A stretch of 64,000 nt of DNA from Campylobacteraceae bacterium (lineage in GTDB: Bacteria; Campylobacterota; Campylobacteria; Campylobacterales; Campylobacteraceae). How positions within the stretch are numbered: the first letter of the stretch is position 1; each line of letters opens with the position of its first letter. The notes under the pieces are model-generated. The model was not told where the DNA came from, did no database searches, and worked only from the letters and a program-made list of their open reading frames with translations. Shown in pieces: positions 18,311 to 26,514 of this stretch. The stretch is from positions 1 through 64,000 of the forward strand of contig JAAYPR010000022.1 of the NCBI GenBank assembly GCA_012519705.1. Direction: 5' to 3'. The translations under genes and the position numbers were made by a program.

Positions 18311-18359
18311 ATTTGGCATAAATTTAGAGTTTTTAAAAAGCTTTTATTTTATGCCAAAT
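18311..18359. repeat. 12-bp inverted repeat in the cluster leader
   Basis: ATTTGGCATAAA (18311-18322) and TTTATGCCAAAT (18348-18359) are perfect complements separated by 25 bases, 42 bases before the rhodanese start codon. No T-run follows, so an operator or leader RNA structure is more likely than a terminator. Confidence 0.5.
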
Positions 18360-18401
18360 AGACTCAAATTTTGTTTTTTATAATTTTATTTAGGAGAAAA
18401 T

Positions 18402-19094
18402 ATGAGAATTAAATATTTAGTTTTAGCAGCGGTGCTTGCATTTTTTGTAGGCTGTGGTGATTCAGGAGTTGTAGCTGGCGAAAAAATGGCTGGTGAAAAA
18501 CTAGCAGCTATCCAAGCTGACAACAAAGAGAAAGAAAACTATTTAGTAATCGACGTTAGAAGCAAAGAAGAGTATGACCAAGGTCACTTAAAGCATGCTA
18601 TTAACATACCTTTTGAAGTTTTCTATGACAGAATCGATGAGATAAAAGGCTATGAAAATAAAAATATAGTATTCTACTGCACAAGCGGTAAGAAAAGTAA
18701 CAAACTAGCAGAAGAGCTAAAAGCAAAAGGCTTTACAAAAACTGCGGGTGCTGACAGCTTAAAAGAGTATAACTACGAACTATTTAAATTTGGAAGCATA
18801 AATGCAGCTGAGTATAACAAAATGGATAAGAGTAATCTTTTAATCATCGACGTTAGAGAAGCAAAAGATTATGAAGCTGGACATATAGAAGGTGCTATTA
18901 GCATTCCAGATGGACAGCCTTTAGAAAACTATAAAGATATCTTAGAAGCAAACAAAGGTAAAACTGTAGCTATTTACTGCTATACTGGAAACAGAAGTGC
19001 AAAACTAGCTGAAAAGCTACTGGATAAAGGCTTTGCAGGTGTTTATAATATGCTTGATGGAACAAAAGAATACGATTATAATCTAGTAAAATAA
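18402..19094 (+). CDS. Tandem-rhodanese lipoprotein
   Basis: A 230-residue predicted lipoprotein: the signal peptide ends at a lipobox-like FVGC with Cys18. Two rhodanese domains follow, with active-site loops FYCTSGKKS (Cys93) and IYCYTGNRS (Cys193), exactly 100 residues apart, suggesting internal duplication with both catalytic cysteines kept. Rhodaneses carry persulfide sulfur or bind oxyanions such as arsenate. It should sit on the outer face of the inner membrane or on the outer membrane. AGGAG lies before ATG 18402. Its stop overlaps the next start (TAATG), so it is the first gene of the ArsS-like cluster. Confidence 0.88.
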   Translation: MRIKYLVLAAVLAFFVGCGDSGVVAGEKMAGEKLAAIQADNKEKENYLVIDVRSKEEYDQGHLKHAINIPFEVFYDRIDEIKGYENKNIVFYCTSGKKSNKLAEELKAKGFTKTAGADSLKEYNYELFKFGSINAAEYNKMDKSNLLIIDVREAKDYEAGHIEGAISIPDGQPLENYKDILEANKGKTVAIYCYTGNRSAKLAEKLLDKGFAGVYNMLDGTKEYDYNLVK

Positions 19095-20575
19095 TGAAAA
19101 AAAACTGCTTAATTTTTTTTACAAAATCCCCAGAGTTAGGTAGATGCAAAACAAGGCTTAATGACTTTTTAAGCCTTGAGGAAGCAAGAGACTTGCAAGT
19201 TCATCTACTAAATAAAAACTTTGAGATAGTTAAGAAATTTAACTATCTCATCTTCTACGATGGGGATTTGGAAATTTTAAAAAACTCACTTTCCAAAGAT
19301 GAAAAAAACGAAATTCCAACCTATCTTTTTAAAAAACAAAGCGGCGAAAATATCGGCGAAAAAATGCAAAACGCCTTCAAAGAAGTCTTTGCATTAGGTT
19401 ATAAAAAAGCTGTGCTTATAGGAAGTGATTTGGATGATTTAAAATCATCTGATATCAAAACCGCTTTTAAAAACTTGGATAAATTTGACTCTGTTTTTGC
19501 CCCAAGTAGCGATGGTGGCTACTCACTAATCGGGCTTAAGTTTATGATAGATGATATTTTTGACATCAAATTTAGCACTAAAAATGTGATGAAAAACACT
19601 ATCAAAGCCCTTAAAAACCATAGTTACTTTTTATGTAGAGAGATAAAGGACATTGATACCAAATTTGATATCATCGCAAAATTTACAAAAAGTAGTGAAA
19701 TTTCACATCTTGCAAGTGGGGAGTATAACTCAAATTTCATCTTTAAAGATGGCTCTAAGAAAAGGATTTTTAGAGTAAATCACGCATCTCAAATGGAGTT
19801 AGATGAACAAATTTCTTATGAATACAAAGCTCTTAAGATTTTAGAGAGTTCTGGCGTTACACCAAAGGTTTATAAGCTTTTTGAAAAAAGCCCATATCTG
19901 CCAAACGGTGCTTTAACGATGGAGTTTTTAAAAGGTAAAAGCCTAGACTACAAAAAGGACATGAAAAAAGCGGCTTTTATCCTAGCTAAAATTCACACTC
20001 ATAAAATCCCTAAAAAACATAGCTTAATCGTCGCACAAAAGCCATTTTTAGAAATGTATAAAGAGTGTAAAAAGATGAGTGAAATTTACCTAAAAAACGA
20101 GTTAAGACAAGAAAATGTTGCTAAGTTTTTAGAGTTTGCTTTTAAAACTTGCGAGAGTTTAGGGCTAGAGAGTGAAATCTCAAACAAAGCCATCGTAAAT
20201 ACAGAACTAAATAGTTCAAATTTCATCATCGGTAAAAAACACTCTTATCTCATAGACTGGGAAAAACCGCTCATTAGCGATAAAGAGCAGGATTTAGGGC
20301 ATTTCTTAGCCCCAACTACAACTTTTTTTAAAACAGATGTTATTTTGGAGTTTGATGAGATTGAGAAGTTTTTAGATGAGTATGAAAAGTTAAGCAAGTG
20401 TGAGAGAAATTTGGTTTATAAATATATCAAATTTAACTGTTTAAGGGGGGTTAGTTGGTGTGCTATGGCAAGTGTCTCTCATCAAAACACAAACGCACCG
20501 ACCAATCCAAAAATCGCACTCTACTTAGAAAATGAGTTCTTAGATAGAGTAAAAAAATTTATGGAGAAAAAATGA
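19094..20575 (+). CDS. TIGR04282-like glycosyltransferase fused to an APH-like kinase domain
   Basis: A 493-residue two-domain protein. Residues 1 to about 195 match the DUF2064/TIGR04282 arsenosugar-biosynthesis glycosyltransferase type: FFTKSPELGRCKTRL at the start, ENIGEKMQNAF, LIGSDLDDL and SSDGGYSLIGL. Residues about 205-490 resemble the aminoglycoside/choline phosphotransferase fold, with a hinge-like LTMEFLKGKSLD and the IDWEKP metal-binding block. The catalytic loop reads NTELNSSN (about 372-379) where the canonical kinases have H-x-D-x4-N, so His and Asp are replaced by Asn and Glu. The start overlaps the preceding stop by one base and the end overlaps the next gene by four. It probably acts on a sugar-type intermediate; antibiotic resistance is unlikely. 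Confidence 0.78.
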   Translation: MKKNCLIFFTKSPELGRCKTRLNDFLSLEEARDLQVHLLNKNFEIVKKFNYLIFYDGDLEILKNSLSKDEKNEIPTYLFKKQSGENIGEKMQNAFKEVFALGYKKAVLIGSDLDDLKSSDIKTAFKNLDKFDSVFAPSSDGGYSLIGLKFMIDDIFDIKFSTKNVMKNTIKALKNHSYFLCREIKDIDTKFDIIAKFTKSSEISHLASGEYNSNFIFKDGSKKRIFRVNHASQMELDEQISYEYKALKILESSGVTPKVYKLFEKSPYLPNGALTMEFLKGKSLDYKKDMKKAAFILAKIHTHKIPKKHSLIVAQKPFLEMYKECKKMSEIYLKNELRQENVAKFLEFAFKTCESLGLESEISNKAIVNTELNSSNFIIGKKHSYLIDWEKPLISDKEQDLGHFLAPTTTFFKTDVILEFDEIEKFLDEYEKLSKCERNLVYKYIKFNCLRGVSWCAMASVSHQNTNAPTNPKIALYLENEFLDRVKKFMEKK

Positions 20576-21261
20576 GAAGTAAGCTAATTTTACTAGCTAT
20601 TTTTGTAGCTTTTATAGCGGTTTATTTTACCTATGAACCACTAAATTTGTGGATAAATAACTCGCTTTATATCATCAAGGAGGCTTCTGTTGACCTTGAT
20701 TTAGGAAAACTTGCTGAGTATCTTAGAGGCTTTGGGATGAAAGCTTGGATAGTGAGCTTTTGTCTGATGGTTTTAAGCTGTATCTTAGCACCGATTCCTG
20801 CTTTTATCATCACACTTACAAATGCTGCTGTTTTTGGCTTTTTGGGTGGGGCGTTTTTGTCATGGAGTAGTGCTATGGCGGGAGCGGTAATGTGCTTTTA
20901 TATAGCTAAAATTTTAGGTCGTGATGTGGTTGAGAAAATCGTTAGCAAAAACGCACTTAAAAAAAGCGATGAATATTTTGAGAGATATGGAGCTCATACG
21001 ATTTTAGTTTGTAGGTTGCTACCTTTTATCAGCTTTGATTTGGTAAGTTACGCTGCTGGGCTAACGGGCATGAGATTTTGGAAGTTTTTCATAGCTACTG
21101 GTATCGGACAGCTTCCAGCAACGCTTGTATATAGCTACTTTGGTAAGAACTTAGACGGCTCTGGAAAAATAGTATTTATAACTTTAATGCTTATATTTGC
21201 TTTAAGCATAGTGATTTATATTTTGAAAAATATCTATGAAAACAAAAGAAAAGCTGCTTAA
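20572..21261 (+). CDS. TVP38/TMEM64 family membrane protein (first of two)
   Basis: A 229-residue membrane protein of the SNARE-associated/VTT (TVP38, DedA-related) superfamily. Hydrophobic helices are visible near residues 5-22, 55-75, 80-110, 155-190 and 200-222. The VTT core includes a proline-rich re-entrant segment (APIPAFIITLTNAAVFGF) and a VCRLLPFISFDLVSYAAGL segment. Such proteins are implicated in lipid or polyprenyl carrier movement across membranes. ATGA overlap with the gene before and a 26-base overlap with the gene after show tight translational coupling within the ArsS-like cluster. Confidence 0.85.
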   Translation: MRSKLILLAIFVAFIAVYFTYEPLNLWINNSLYIIKEASVDLDLGKLAEYLRGFGMKAWIVSFCLMVLSCILAPIPAFIITLTNAAVFGFLGGAFLSWSSAMAGAVMCFYIAKILGRDVVEKIVSKNALKKSDEYFERYGAHTILVCRLLPFISFDLVSYAAGLTGMRFWKFFIATGIGQLPATLVYSYFGKNLDGSGKIVFITLMLIFALSIVIYILKNIYENKRKAA

Positions 21262-21832
21262 AACCCTAGTGGTTTTAAGCATTATAATATGTTCTATTTA
21301 CATTTACTACCATGTAAATACAATTAAAGATTTTATCTTAGAAAATAGAGATTTAAGCGTTTTACTCTACACTCTTGCATGGATAGTTTTGCCGATTTTT
21401 CTCTTTCCTGTGCCTATTTTAGCTTTAGTTGGTGGAGTGCTTTTTGGGCTGTTTTGGGGAAGTGTGATAACAACTTTAGCCGCTATGATAAACATAATAC
21501 TTATGTATTATATCGGCAGGTTTTTAGGCGTTAAAAACTTTACAATGAATGTCAAAGATAGCTTTATGAGCGTTTTGATTTTACGCTTTATCCCGCTTGT
21601 GCCTTATAATCTGCTAAATTACGCTTGTGGGTTTTTGGGCATCGGGCTTAAAAACTACATTTTAGCCTCTTTTGTAGGCATTATCCCTGGGACTGTGATT
21701 TTGATAAATTTAGGTGAAAATGTGCTAAATTTTGGCTCAAAAGAGTTTTGGCTTTCGCTTTTATATCTATTTATTTTAACAATTATCTCTTTATGGTTAA
21801 GACATGTCTATAATAATCATCACCCTAAATGA
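21236..21832 (+). CDS. TVP38/TMEM64 family membrane protein (second of two)
   Basis: A 198-residue paralogue of the preceding gene, with the same core: FPVPILALVGGVLFGLFWG and LILRFIPLVPYNLLNYACGFLG (shown in part). The N terminus carries one extra hydrophobic helix. It starts inside the end of the first TVP38 gene and overlaps the glycosyltransferase gene by 29 bases. Two adjacent, divergent copies suggest a heteromeric pair or different carriers. Its company, two glycosyltransferases and a radical SAM enzyme, hints that it handles a lipid-linked or membrane-bound product. Confidence 0.83.
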   Translation: MKTKEKLLKTLVVLSIIICSIYIYYHVNTIKDFILENRDLSVLLYTLAWIVLPIFLFPVPILALVGGVLFGLFWGSVITTLAAMINIILMYYIGRFLGVKNFTMNVKDSFMSVLILRFIPLVPYNLLNYACGFLGIGLKNYILASFVGIIPGTVILINLGENVLNFGSKEFWLSLLYLFILTIISLWLRHVYNNHHPK

Positions 21833-22475
21833 CCCAAATTTAGCTAAACTTTTAACTCAAATTTTTGCTTTAAACTTTGATGGCGAATTTGAGGTGATTA
21901 TAGTAAATGCTGGAGAGCCTTTAAGCCTAGAAAACAAAAAGATAAAGGTTATAGAAAACGCACCTAGAAACAGAGGTTTGCAACTAAACTTAGGTGCGAA
22001 TTTAGCTAAATTTGAAACTCTTTGGTTTTTGCATTCTGATAGCAGTATAGATAAAAACTCGTTAAATTTGATAAGCTCTGCTCTAAGAAGCTCAGAAATT
22101 GGCTGTTTTAGGGTGAAATTTGACAAAGGTGGTTTTTTTATGAAATTTATAGAACTTGGTTCAAATTTAAGAGTAATATTTAGAAATATTGCTTTTGGAG
22201 ATCAAGGAATTTTCATAAAAAAATCTCTTTTTGAAAGCCTTGGCAAATTTAGAGAAATTCCTATCATGGAGGATTATGACTTTAGTATGAAAGTTAAAGA
22301 GAGTGGATATAAATTTAAACTCGCAAATGGCTATATAACCACATCGGCAAGGCGGTTTAAAAACCCTTTAAAAACTCTTTTTAAAATGCAGGTTTTGCAA
22401 TATAAATTTAGAAAAGAGCGAAAAAAAGCAAATTTAAAGATGGAGAAATTTCAAAATGAGTATCAAAAGATTTAA
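21804..22475 (+). CDS. TIGR04283-like family 2 glycosyltransferase
   Basis: A 223-residue GT-A fold glycosyltransferase. It begins MSIIIITLND and shows RNRGLQLNLGA, LWFLHSDS, AFGDQGIFI, EIPIMEDYDFSMKVKE and TTSARRF, which together fit the TIGR04283 family named for arsenosugar biosynthesis. The HSD block supplies the metal-binding acidic residue. No membrane helix is evident, so it probably works at the cytoplasmic face. It overlaps the genes on both sides (29 and 20 bases). Family names rest on genomic association, so the real acceptor is open. Confidence 0.88.
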   Translation: MSIIIITLNDPNLAKLLTQIFALNFDGEFEVIIVNAGEPLSLENKKIKVIENAPRNRGLQLNLGANLAKFETLWFLHSDSSIDKNSLNLISSALRSSEIGCFRVKFDKGGFFMKFIELGSNLRVIFRNIAFGDQGIFIKKSLFESLGKFREIPIMEDYDFSMKVKESGYKFKLANGYITTSARRFKNPLKTLFKMQVLQYKFRKERKKANLKMEKFQNEYQKI

Positions 22476-23427
22476 GCTCAAAGAGACAAAAAACGACCCC
22501 CAGACCTGTATAGAGTGTGGGCTTTGCACGAAACACTGCGACTTTTTAACAAAGTATGATATCCATCTAAAAGATTTTAGTCACAAACCAGAGATTGCAA
22601 ATGAGTGCTGTTTATGCGAGCAGTGCTACAATGTCTGCCCTAAAAATATCAGCGGAATGGAGATCGCCCTAGCCCACCGTCAAGACGCGAACTTTAAAAA
22701 CCCATTTGTTAAAACTCACAAAAGCCCTTATCTTTTTAGAAATAACTCTGATAAAACTTGCGATGATCTGATCTTTTTTGGCTGTAATTTTGTAGGAGTT
22801 TATCCAAAAACAACTAAGCATATAGTAGAAAATCTTTGCGGTAAAAACGGCGATGAGATAACGGACTTTAGCATAGACTGCTGTGGAAAACCACTTCTTA
22901 TGGCTGGATACACAAAAGAACAGAGCCTTAAAAGCACAAAAGAGCTAGTTAAGAAAAAAAAGGTTAAAAGGATAGTAACCGCCTGTCCTAACTGCTACCA
23001 TTTCTTAAAAGATAGCCTAGGCGTAGAGGTCGTAAGCATCTACACAAAACTAAAAGAACTTGGGCTTATGAAGATGGTAGAAGATGAAGCTCATCTTTTC
23101 TACCCATGTAGCGAGAGAAACAGTAGAGCTATGTTTGATGAGTTTAAGGAGTTTTTGCCAAACAAACAAGATAGTTTTTTAGATATAAACTGCTGTGGGG
23201 CTGGTGGTGGCGACAAAGAGATAGCTAAAAACTACCCAGAAAAACTAAAAGCTAAAAATAAACCAAATTTATATGTTTATTGTGCAACTTGTGCTTTGGT
23301 TTATACAAAAGCTGGAGTTAGCGATGTGAAGCACTTAACGACTCTGTTTTTAGGTGTGGACGAAAAACCAAATTTAAGCTTTTCAAAAAATGTTTTAAAA
23401 ATGAAATGGTATAAGAAAAATAGATAA
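22456..23427 (+). CDS. Fe-S protein with two ferredoxin-type clusters and CCG domains
   Basis: A 323-residue (Fe-S)-binding oxidoreductase of the GlpC/HdrD type. Two ferredoxin-type motifs lie near the N terminus (CIECGLCTKHC at residues 18-28 and CCLCEQCYNVCP soon after). Two cysteine-rich CCG-type regions follow, DCCGKPLLMAG near residue 144 and NCCGAGGGDKE near 257, each with further cysteines. Such proteins move electrons to or from membrane carriers or thiol/disulfide substrates. It could supply electrons to the radical SAM enzyme encoded 27 bases downstream or reduce an arsenical or selenium species. It starts inside the preceding gene. Confidence 0.87.
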   Translation: MSIKRFKLKETKNDPQTCIECGLCTKHCDFLTKYDIHLKDFSHKPEIANECCLCEQCYNVCPKNISGMEIALAHRQDANFKNPFVKTHKSPYLFRNNSDKTCDDLIFFGCNFVGVYPKTTKHIVENLCGKNGDEITDFSIDCCGKPLLMAGYTKEQSLKSTKELVKKKKVKRIVTACPNCYHFLKDSLGVEVVSIYTKLKELGLMKMVEDEAHLFYPCSERNSRAMFDEFKEFLPNKQDSFLDINCCGAGGGDKEIAKNYPEKLKAKNKPNLYVYCATCALVYTKAGVSDVKHLTTLFLGVDEKPNLSFSKNVLKMKWYKKNR

Positions 23428-23454
23428 ATAAAAAATAGACAAGCAAGGAAAATA

Positions 23455-24345
23455 ATGGAGATAACTTTTAATAAACCCAAAATCATGCAACTAAACATCA
23501 CTAGAAAGTGCAATATGACCTGCTACCACTGCCACGTGGAAGCAAATCCATCAAGAACTGAAGATATAACAAAAGAAGTGGTTGATAAAGCTTACGCCGT
23601 GTTTAAAAAGTTTGGTTTTGAAAGCCTTGATATAACGGGTGGTGCACCTGAGATGAGTGAGCATTTAGAGTATATAATCAAGCTTTTTAAAAACGCGACC
23701 GATGATATCAGCGTTAGGTCAAATTTGACGATTTTACTTGAAGATGGATACTCAAAATTTATAGAAATTTATAAAAATTACGGCGTAACAGTCATCGCTT
23801 CTGTGCCATTTTATGAAGAGAAATTTAACGATGCTATGCGTGGAAAAGGAAGTTTTGAAAAGCAAATCAAAGCTCTAAATTTACTAAACGAGACCGGAAT
23901 TGAGAAAATAAATCTCATCTATAACCCAAACGGAGCATATCTGCCGCCAAATCAAGATGAACTTGAAAAAGTCTATAAAGAAGAGCTTGTAAAATATAGC
24001 GTTAAATTTGATAAGCTTTACTGCATCGCAAATGTGCCAATAGGCAGATTTAGAAAAATGCTAGAACGCTTTGATGAGTATGATGAGTATATAGAGCTTT
24101 TAAAAGAGAACCTTAAAGAGGAAAACTTAAAAGATGTGATGTGCACAACTCTTTTAAATGTTTCGCATGATGGGAAGCTTTATGACTGTGACTTTAACGC
24201 TGCTATTGGTCTCTCATCAAGTATCGGCTCACTTGATGAGGCTCTAAATTTAGGGAGTTTAGATAGAGTTATCAAAACAGACACTCACTGCTTGGCTTGT
24301 GTAAGCGGTGAAGGCTCAGGGTGTTTTGGAAGTATTAAAAAGTGA
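23455..24345 (+). CDS. arsS: ArsS-like radical SAM/Cys-rich protein
   Basis: A 296-residue radical SAM enzyme. The cluster motif CNMTCYHC (Cys19, 23, 26) is followed by HVEANPSRTE, close to the HVDAGPxRxE block of the ArsS/TIGR04167 family, and DITGGAPEM is the SAM-binding GGAPE equivalent. The C terminus has the extra cysteine block with HCLACVSGEGSGCFG, matching the CxxC...GxGSxC pattern of the family. ArsS joins a 5'-deoxyadenosyl group to dimethylarsenite on the way to arsenosugars. No in-frame TGA suggests selenocysteine. No ArsM methyltransferase is nearby, so the true substrate is uncertain. The start has AAGGAAAATA upstream. Confidence 0.85.
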   Translation: MEITFNKPKIMQLNITRKCNMTCYHCHVEANPSRTEDITKEVVDKAYAVFKKFGFESLDITGGAPEMSEHLEYIIKLFKNATDDISVRSNLTILLEDGYSKFIEIYKNYGVTVIASVPFYEEKFNDAMRGKGSFEKQIKALNLLNETGIEKINLIYNPNGAYLPPNQDELEKVYKEELVKYSVKFDKLYCIANVPIGRFRKMLERFDEYDEYIELLKENLKEENLKDVMCTTLLNVSHDGKLYDCDFNAAIGLSSSIGSLDEALNLGSLDRVIKTDTHCLACVSGEGSGCFGSIKK

Positions 24346-24358
24346 AAATCTACCCAGC

Positions 24359-24399
24359 AGTCATTGCGAGCCAGACGTTGTCCGGCGTGGCAATCTAGA
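24359..24399 (+). repeat. REP-like palindromic repeat, copy 3
   Basis: The same outer blocks as at 10468 (GTCATTGCGAG and CGTGGCAATC) enclose CCAGACGTTGTCCGG. In this centre CCAGAC pairs with GTCCGG apart from one mismatch. It sits between the ArsS-like gene and the C_GCAxxG gene, so it may separate the last gene from the operon. Confidence 0.75.
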
Positions 24400-24458
24400 C
24401 TTTAAAGATTTAGGCTATATTTTTGTAAAAAGTTAAAATTATATTAAAAAGGTAAAAA

Positions 24459-24857
24459 ATGGATATAAAAGAGTATGTAAAAAACGAGTTTAAAACTAAA
24501 AATTGTGCTCAGATAGTTTTAGGTTATTTTTATGATAGTGATGAGTTAAATGCCCTAACTGCTGGGTTTGGTGGTGGGTTTGGTACGGCTAAACTTTGTG
24601 GGAGTTATGCTGGAGGCGTAGCAGTTTTAGGACTTAAATTTAGAGATAAAGCAACTCTTGATAACAAGATGAAAGAGTTTGAAAACGAGTTTTTAAAGGT
24701 TTATAATAGCCTAAATTGTAGTGAAATTTTAGGAGCTGATTATAGAGAAAAAGAAGGACTTAAAAAAATAGAAGATGAAAATCTTTTTGGAACAGTGTGT
24801 GTTGATTTAACGGCGAATTGTATAGAAATTTTAGAGAGTTTGATAGCTAGGGGCTAA
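24459..24857 (+). CDS. C_GCAxxG_C_C family redox protein
   Basis: A 132-residue protein that fits the C_GCAxxG_C_C family: NCAQIVLGYF near the start, the glycine-rich TAGFGGGFG, then LCGSYAGGVAVLGL in place of the usual CGAxxG, and later single cysteines (LNCSE, TVCVD, ANCIE). The family is thought to be redox-active and often accompanies Fe-S and electron-transfer proteins, and is found near arsenosugar-type clusters. It is 113 bases behind the ArsS-like gene with a REP-like repeat between, so it may be transcribed less than the rest. Its stop codon lies in the convergent terminator shared with fumC. Confidence 0.85.
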   Translation: MDIKEYVKNEFKTKNCAQIVLGYFYDSDELNALTAGFGGGFGTAKLCGSYAGGVAVLGLKFRDKATLDNKMKEFENEFLKVYNSLNCSEILGADYREKEGLKKIEDENLFGTVCVDLTANCIEILESLIARG

Positions 24858-24867
24858 AAAGCCCCTA
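24848..24867. terminator. Convergent hairpin between C_GCAxxG gene and fumC
   Basis: A perfect 7-bp GC-rich stem (TAGGGGC / GCCCCTA) closes a TAAAAA loop, covers the stop codon of the plus-strand gene and lies 13 bases beyond the fumC stop. Confidence 0.6.
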
Positions 24868-24879
24868 AATTTATCAGCC

Positions 24880-26271
24880 CTACTCTCTTGGTGCGACCAT
24901 TTTTTCTGGTACTACATATCTATCAAATTCCTCAGCTGTAAGCAAATTTAGCTTAATAGCTGCTTCTTTTAAAGTTGAGTTATCCTCAAACGCTGTTTTG
25001 GCAACTTTTGCTGCGTTTTCGTAGCCGATGTGTGGATTTAGTGCGGTTACAAGCATTAAAGAGTTGTTTAGGTTATGCTCAATTTGTTCTAAATTTGGAG
25101 TTATACCATCCACACAATGAACCCTAAAGCTCTCCATCGCATCGGTTAAAAGCCTAACTGATTGTAAAAAATTATAAACTATAACTGGTTTGAATACATT
25201 TAGCTCAAAATGCCCCTGACTAGCCGCAAAGCCGATCGCCGCGTCATTTCCATGCACTTGAACCGCCACCATAGTAAGAGCCTCGCTTTGCGTTGGGTTT
25301 ACCTTGCCTGGCATGATGGAACTTCCTGGTTCATTTGCTGGGATGTTAATCTCCCCTATCCCACATCTTGGACCACTTGCAAGAAGCCTGATATCATTTG
25401 CTATTTTCATCAAATTTGACGCCAACGCTTTTAACGCCCCACTTGCAAAAACCATCCCATCATAACTTGTTAGAGAGTGGAATTTATTAGGAGCTGTGAT
25501 GAACTTTTTACCACTTAGTTTAGTTAGTTCGTCCGCTACCATTTCGCCTTGTTTTGGATGAGCATTGATACCCGTTCCTACAGCTGTTCCGCCAAGTGCC
25601 AACTCTCTTAAATCATCCAAGCTCCTCTCAATCTGAGAGTAAGAGTGCTCAAGCATAGACCTATATCCGCTAAACTCCTGCCCTAGAGTTAGAGGTGTTG
25701 CATCTTGCAGATGAGTTCTGCCGATTTTAACGATACTCATAAACTCATTTTCTTTTGCAAGAAATGAGTTTTTAAGTCTTTCTAAGCTTGGCAAAAGCTT
25801 ATCTGTGATTTCTAAAACTGAGGCGATATGCATAGCTGATGGGAAAGTATCGTTTGAGCTTTGACCCATATTTACGTGGTCGTTTGGATGGACTAGTTTT
25901 TCTTTTCTAAAGTCCCCGCCTAAAATTTCAGTCGCTCTGTTTGCGATAACTTCGTTTAAGTTCATATTTGTTTGAGTTCCGCTTCCTGTTTGCCAGATAG
26001 CTAGTGGAAACTCTTTGTCAAGCTTGCCAGCTATGATGTCATCAGCTGCTTTTATGATGGCATTTGCCTTTTCATCATCAAGTTTTTTTAGGTCGTTATT
26101 TACCTTAGCAACTGCTTTTTTAAGTAGAGCAAAAGCTTTGATTAGTTCAGGTGGCATTTTTTCAACACCTATTTTAAAGTTTTCAAAGCTTCTTTCTGTT
26201 TGAGCTCCAAAGTAACTATCATACGGGACTTTTACTTCTCCCATAGTGTCTTTTTCTACTCTATATTTCAT
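24880..26271 (-). CDS. fumC: Class II fumarate hydratase FumC
   Basis: A 463-residue fumarase catalysing fumarate to malate interconversion in the citric acid cycle. The motifs [30 protein letters not shown] and the superfamily signature [13 protein letters not shown] are all intact. The start ATG has AAAGGAG upstream. It stands as a single gene. It is a true fumarase, separate from the AspA at 12918, and together they link aspartate to the cycle. Confidence 0.97.
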   Translation of the reverse strand: MKYRVEKDTMGEVKVPYDSYFGAQTERSFENFKIGVEKMPPELIKAFALLKKAVAKVNNDLKKLDDEKANAIIKAADDIIAGKLDKEFPLAIWQTGSGTQTNMNLNEVIANRATEILGGDFRKEKLVHPNDHVNMGQSSNDTFPSAMHIASVLEITDKLLPSLERLKNSFLAKENEFMSIVKIGRTHLQDATPLTLGQEFSGYRSMLEHSYSQIERSLDDLRELALGGTAVGTGINAHPKQGEMVADELTKLSGKKFITAPNKFHSLTSYDGMVFASGALKALASNLMKIANDIRLLASGPRCGIGEINIPANEPGSSIMPGKVNPTQSEALTMVAVQVHGNDAAIGFAASQGHFELNVFKPVIVYNFLQSVRLLTDAMESFRVHCVDGITPNLEQIEHNLNNSLMLVTALNPHIGYENAAKVAKTAFEDNSTLKEAAIKLNLLTAEEFDRYVVPEKMVAPRE

Positions 26272-26390
26272 AAATTTCTCCTTTAAATTTTTTATATATC
26301 ATAGTAAAAGTTTTCAAATAGATAAAAACAAAATGAAATTCATTATTAAAATTTAATTATTTGTATTTTTTATAATATTAAGGATTAAAT

Positions 26391-26427
26391 CGTCATAACG
26401 ACAAGCTGCCTAATAGTGACGAGAAAG
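26391..26427. repeat. Second hairpin repeat family, copy 2
   Basis: CGTCA (26391-26395) pairs with TGACG (26417-26421). The loop and right flank (ACGACAAGC, CCTAATAGTGACGAGAAAG) resemble those at 10690-10727 (ACAACAGC, CCTTACGAGTGATGAGAAAAG). The outer arms seen in copy 1 are missing here. Confidence 0.5.
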
Positions 26428-26440
26428 TAGATATCTAAAT

Positions 26441-26473
26441 TTAAAAAAGGGATGAGTCATAAACCCATCCCTT
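26441..26473 (-). terminator. Terminator of the autotransporter gene
   Basis: On the minus strand the hairpin AAGGGATG / CATCCCTT is followed directly by TTTTTT, a rho-independent terminator 41 bases after the autotransporter stop. Confidence 0.8.
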
Positions 26474-26514
26474 AAAGAGTTCTTATAAGTTAGTCTCTTT
26501 TGGCTGGTTATAGT

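Larger units (their letters stand above)
18068..18401. other. Divergent intergenic region with promoter and two inverted repeats
   Basis: This 334-base gap separates the SSS symporter and the rhodanese-led cluster. It holds a -10 box at 18196-18201, a palindrome at 18214-18228 and a wide inverted repeat at 18311-18359. No open frame of useful length was seen. The cluster would have a leader of about 190 bases if the 18196 promoter is used. Confidence 0.55.

Noticed and set aside
19685-20575. C-terminal kinase domain as an aminoglycoside resistance gene
   Set aside because: It is fused to a glycosyltransferase in a biosynthetic cluster and lacks the canonical His and Asp of the catalytic loop.
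20572-21832. The two TVP38 genes as one gene split by a frameshift
   Set aside because: Each has its own start, a full set of helices and its own copy of the proline-rich and Arg-Leu/Ile-Pro core segments, so they are tandem paralogues.
23455-24345. Selenocysteine TGA in the ArsS-like protein
   Set aside because: Cysteines are encoded by TGC/TGT in all cluster motifs and the only TGA is the stop, with no conserved coding sequence after it.
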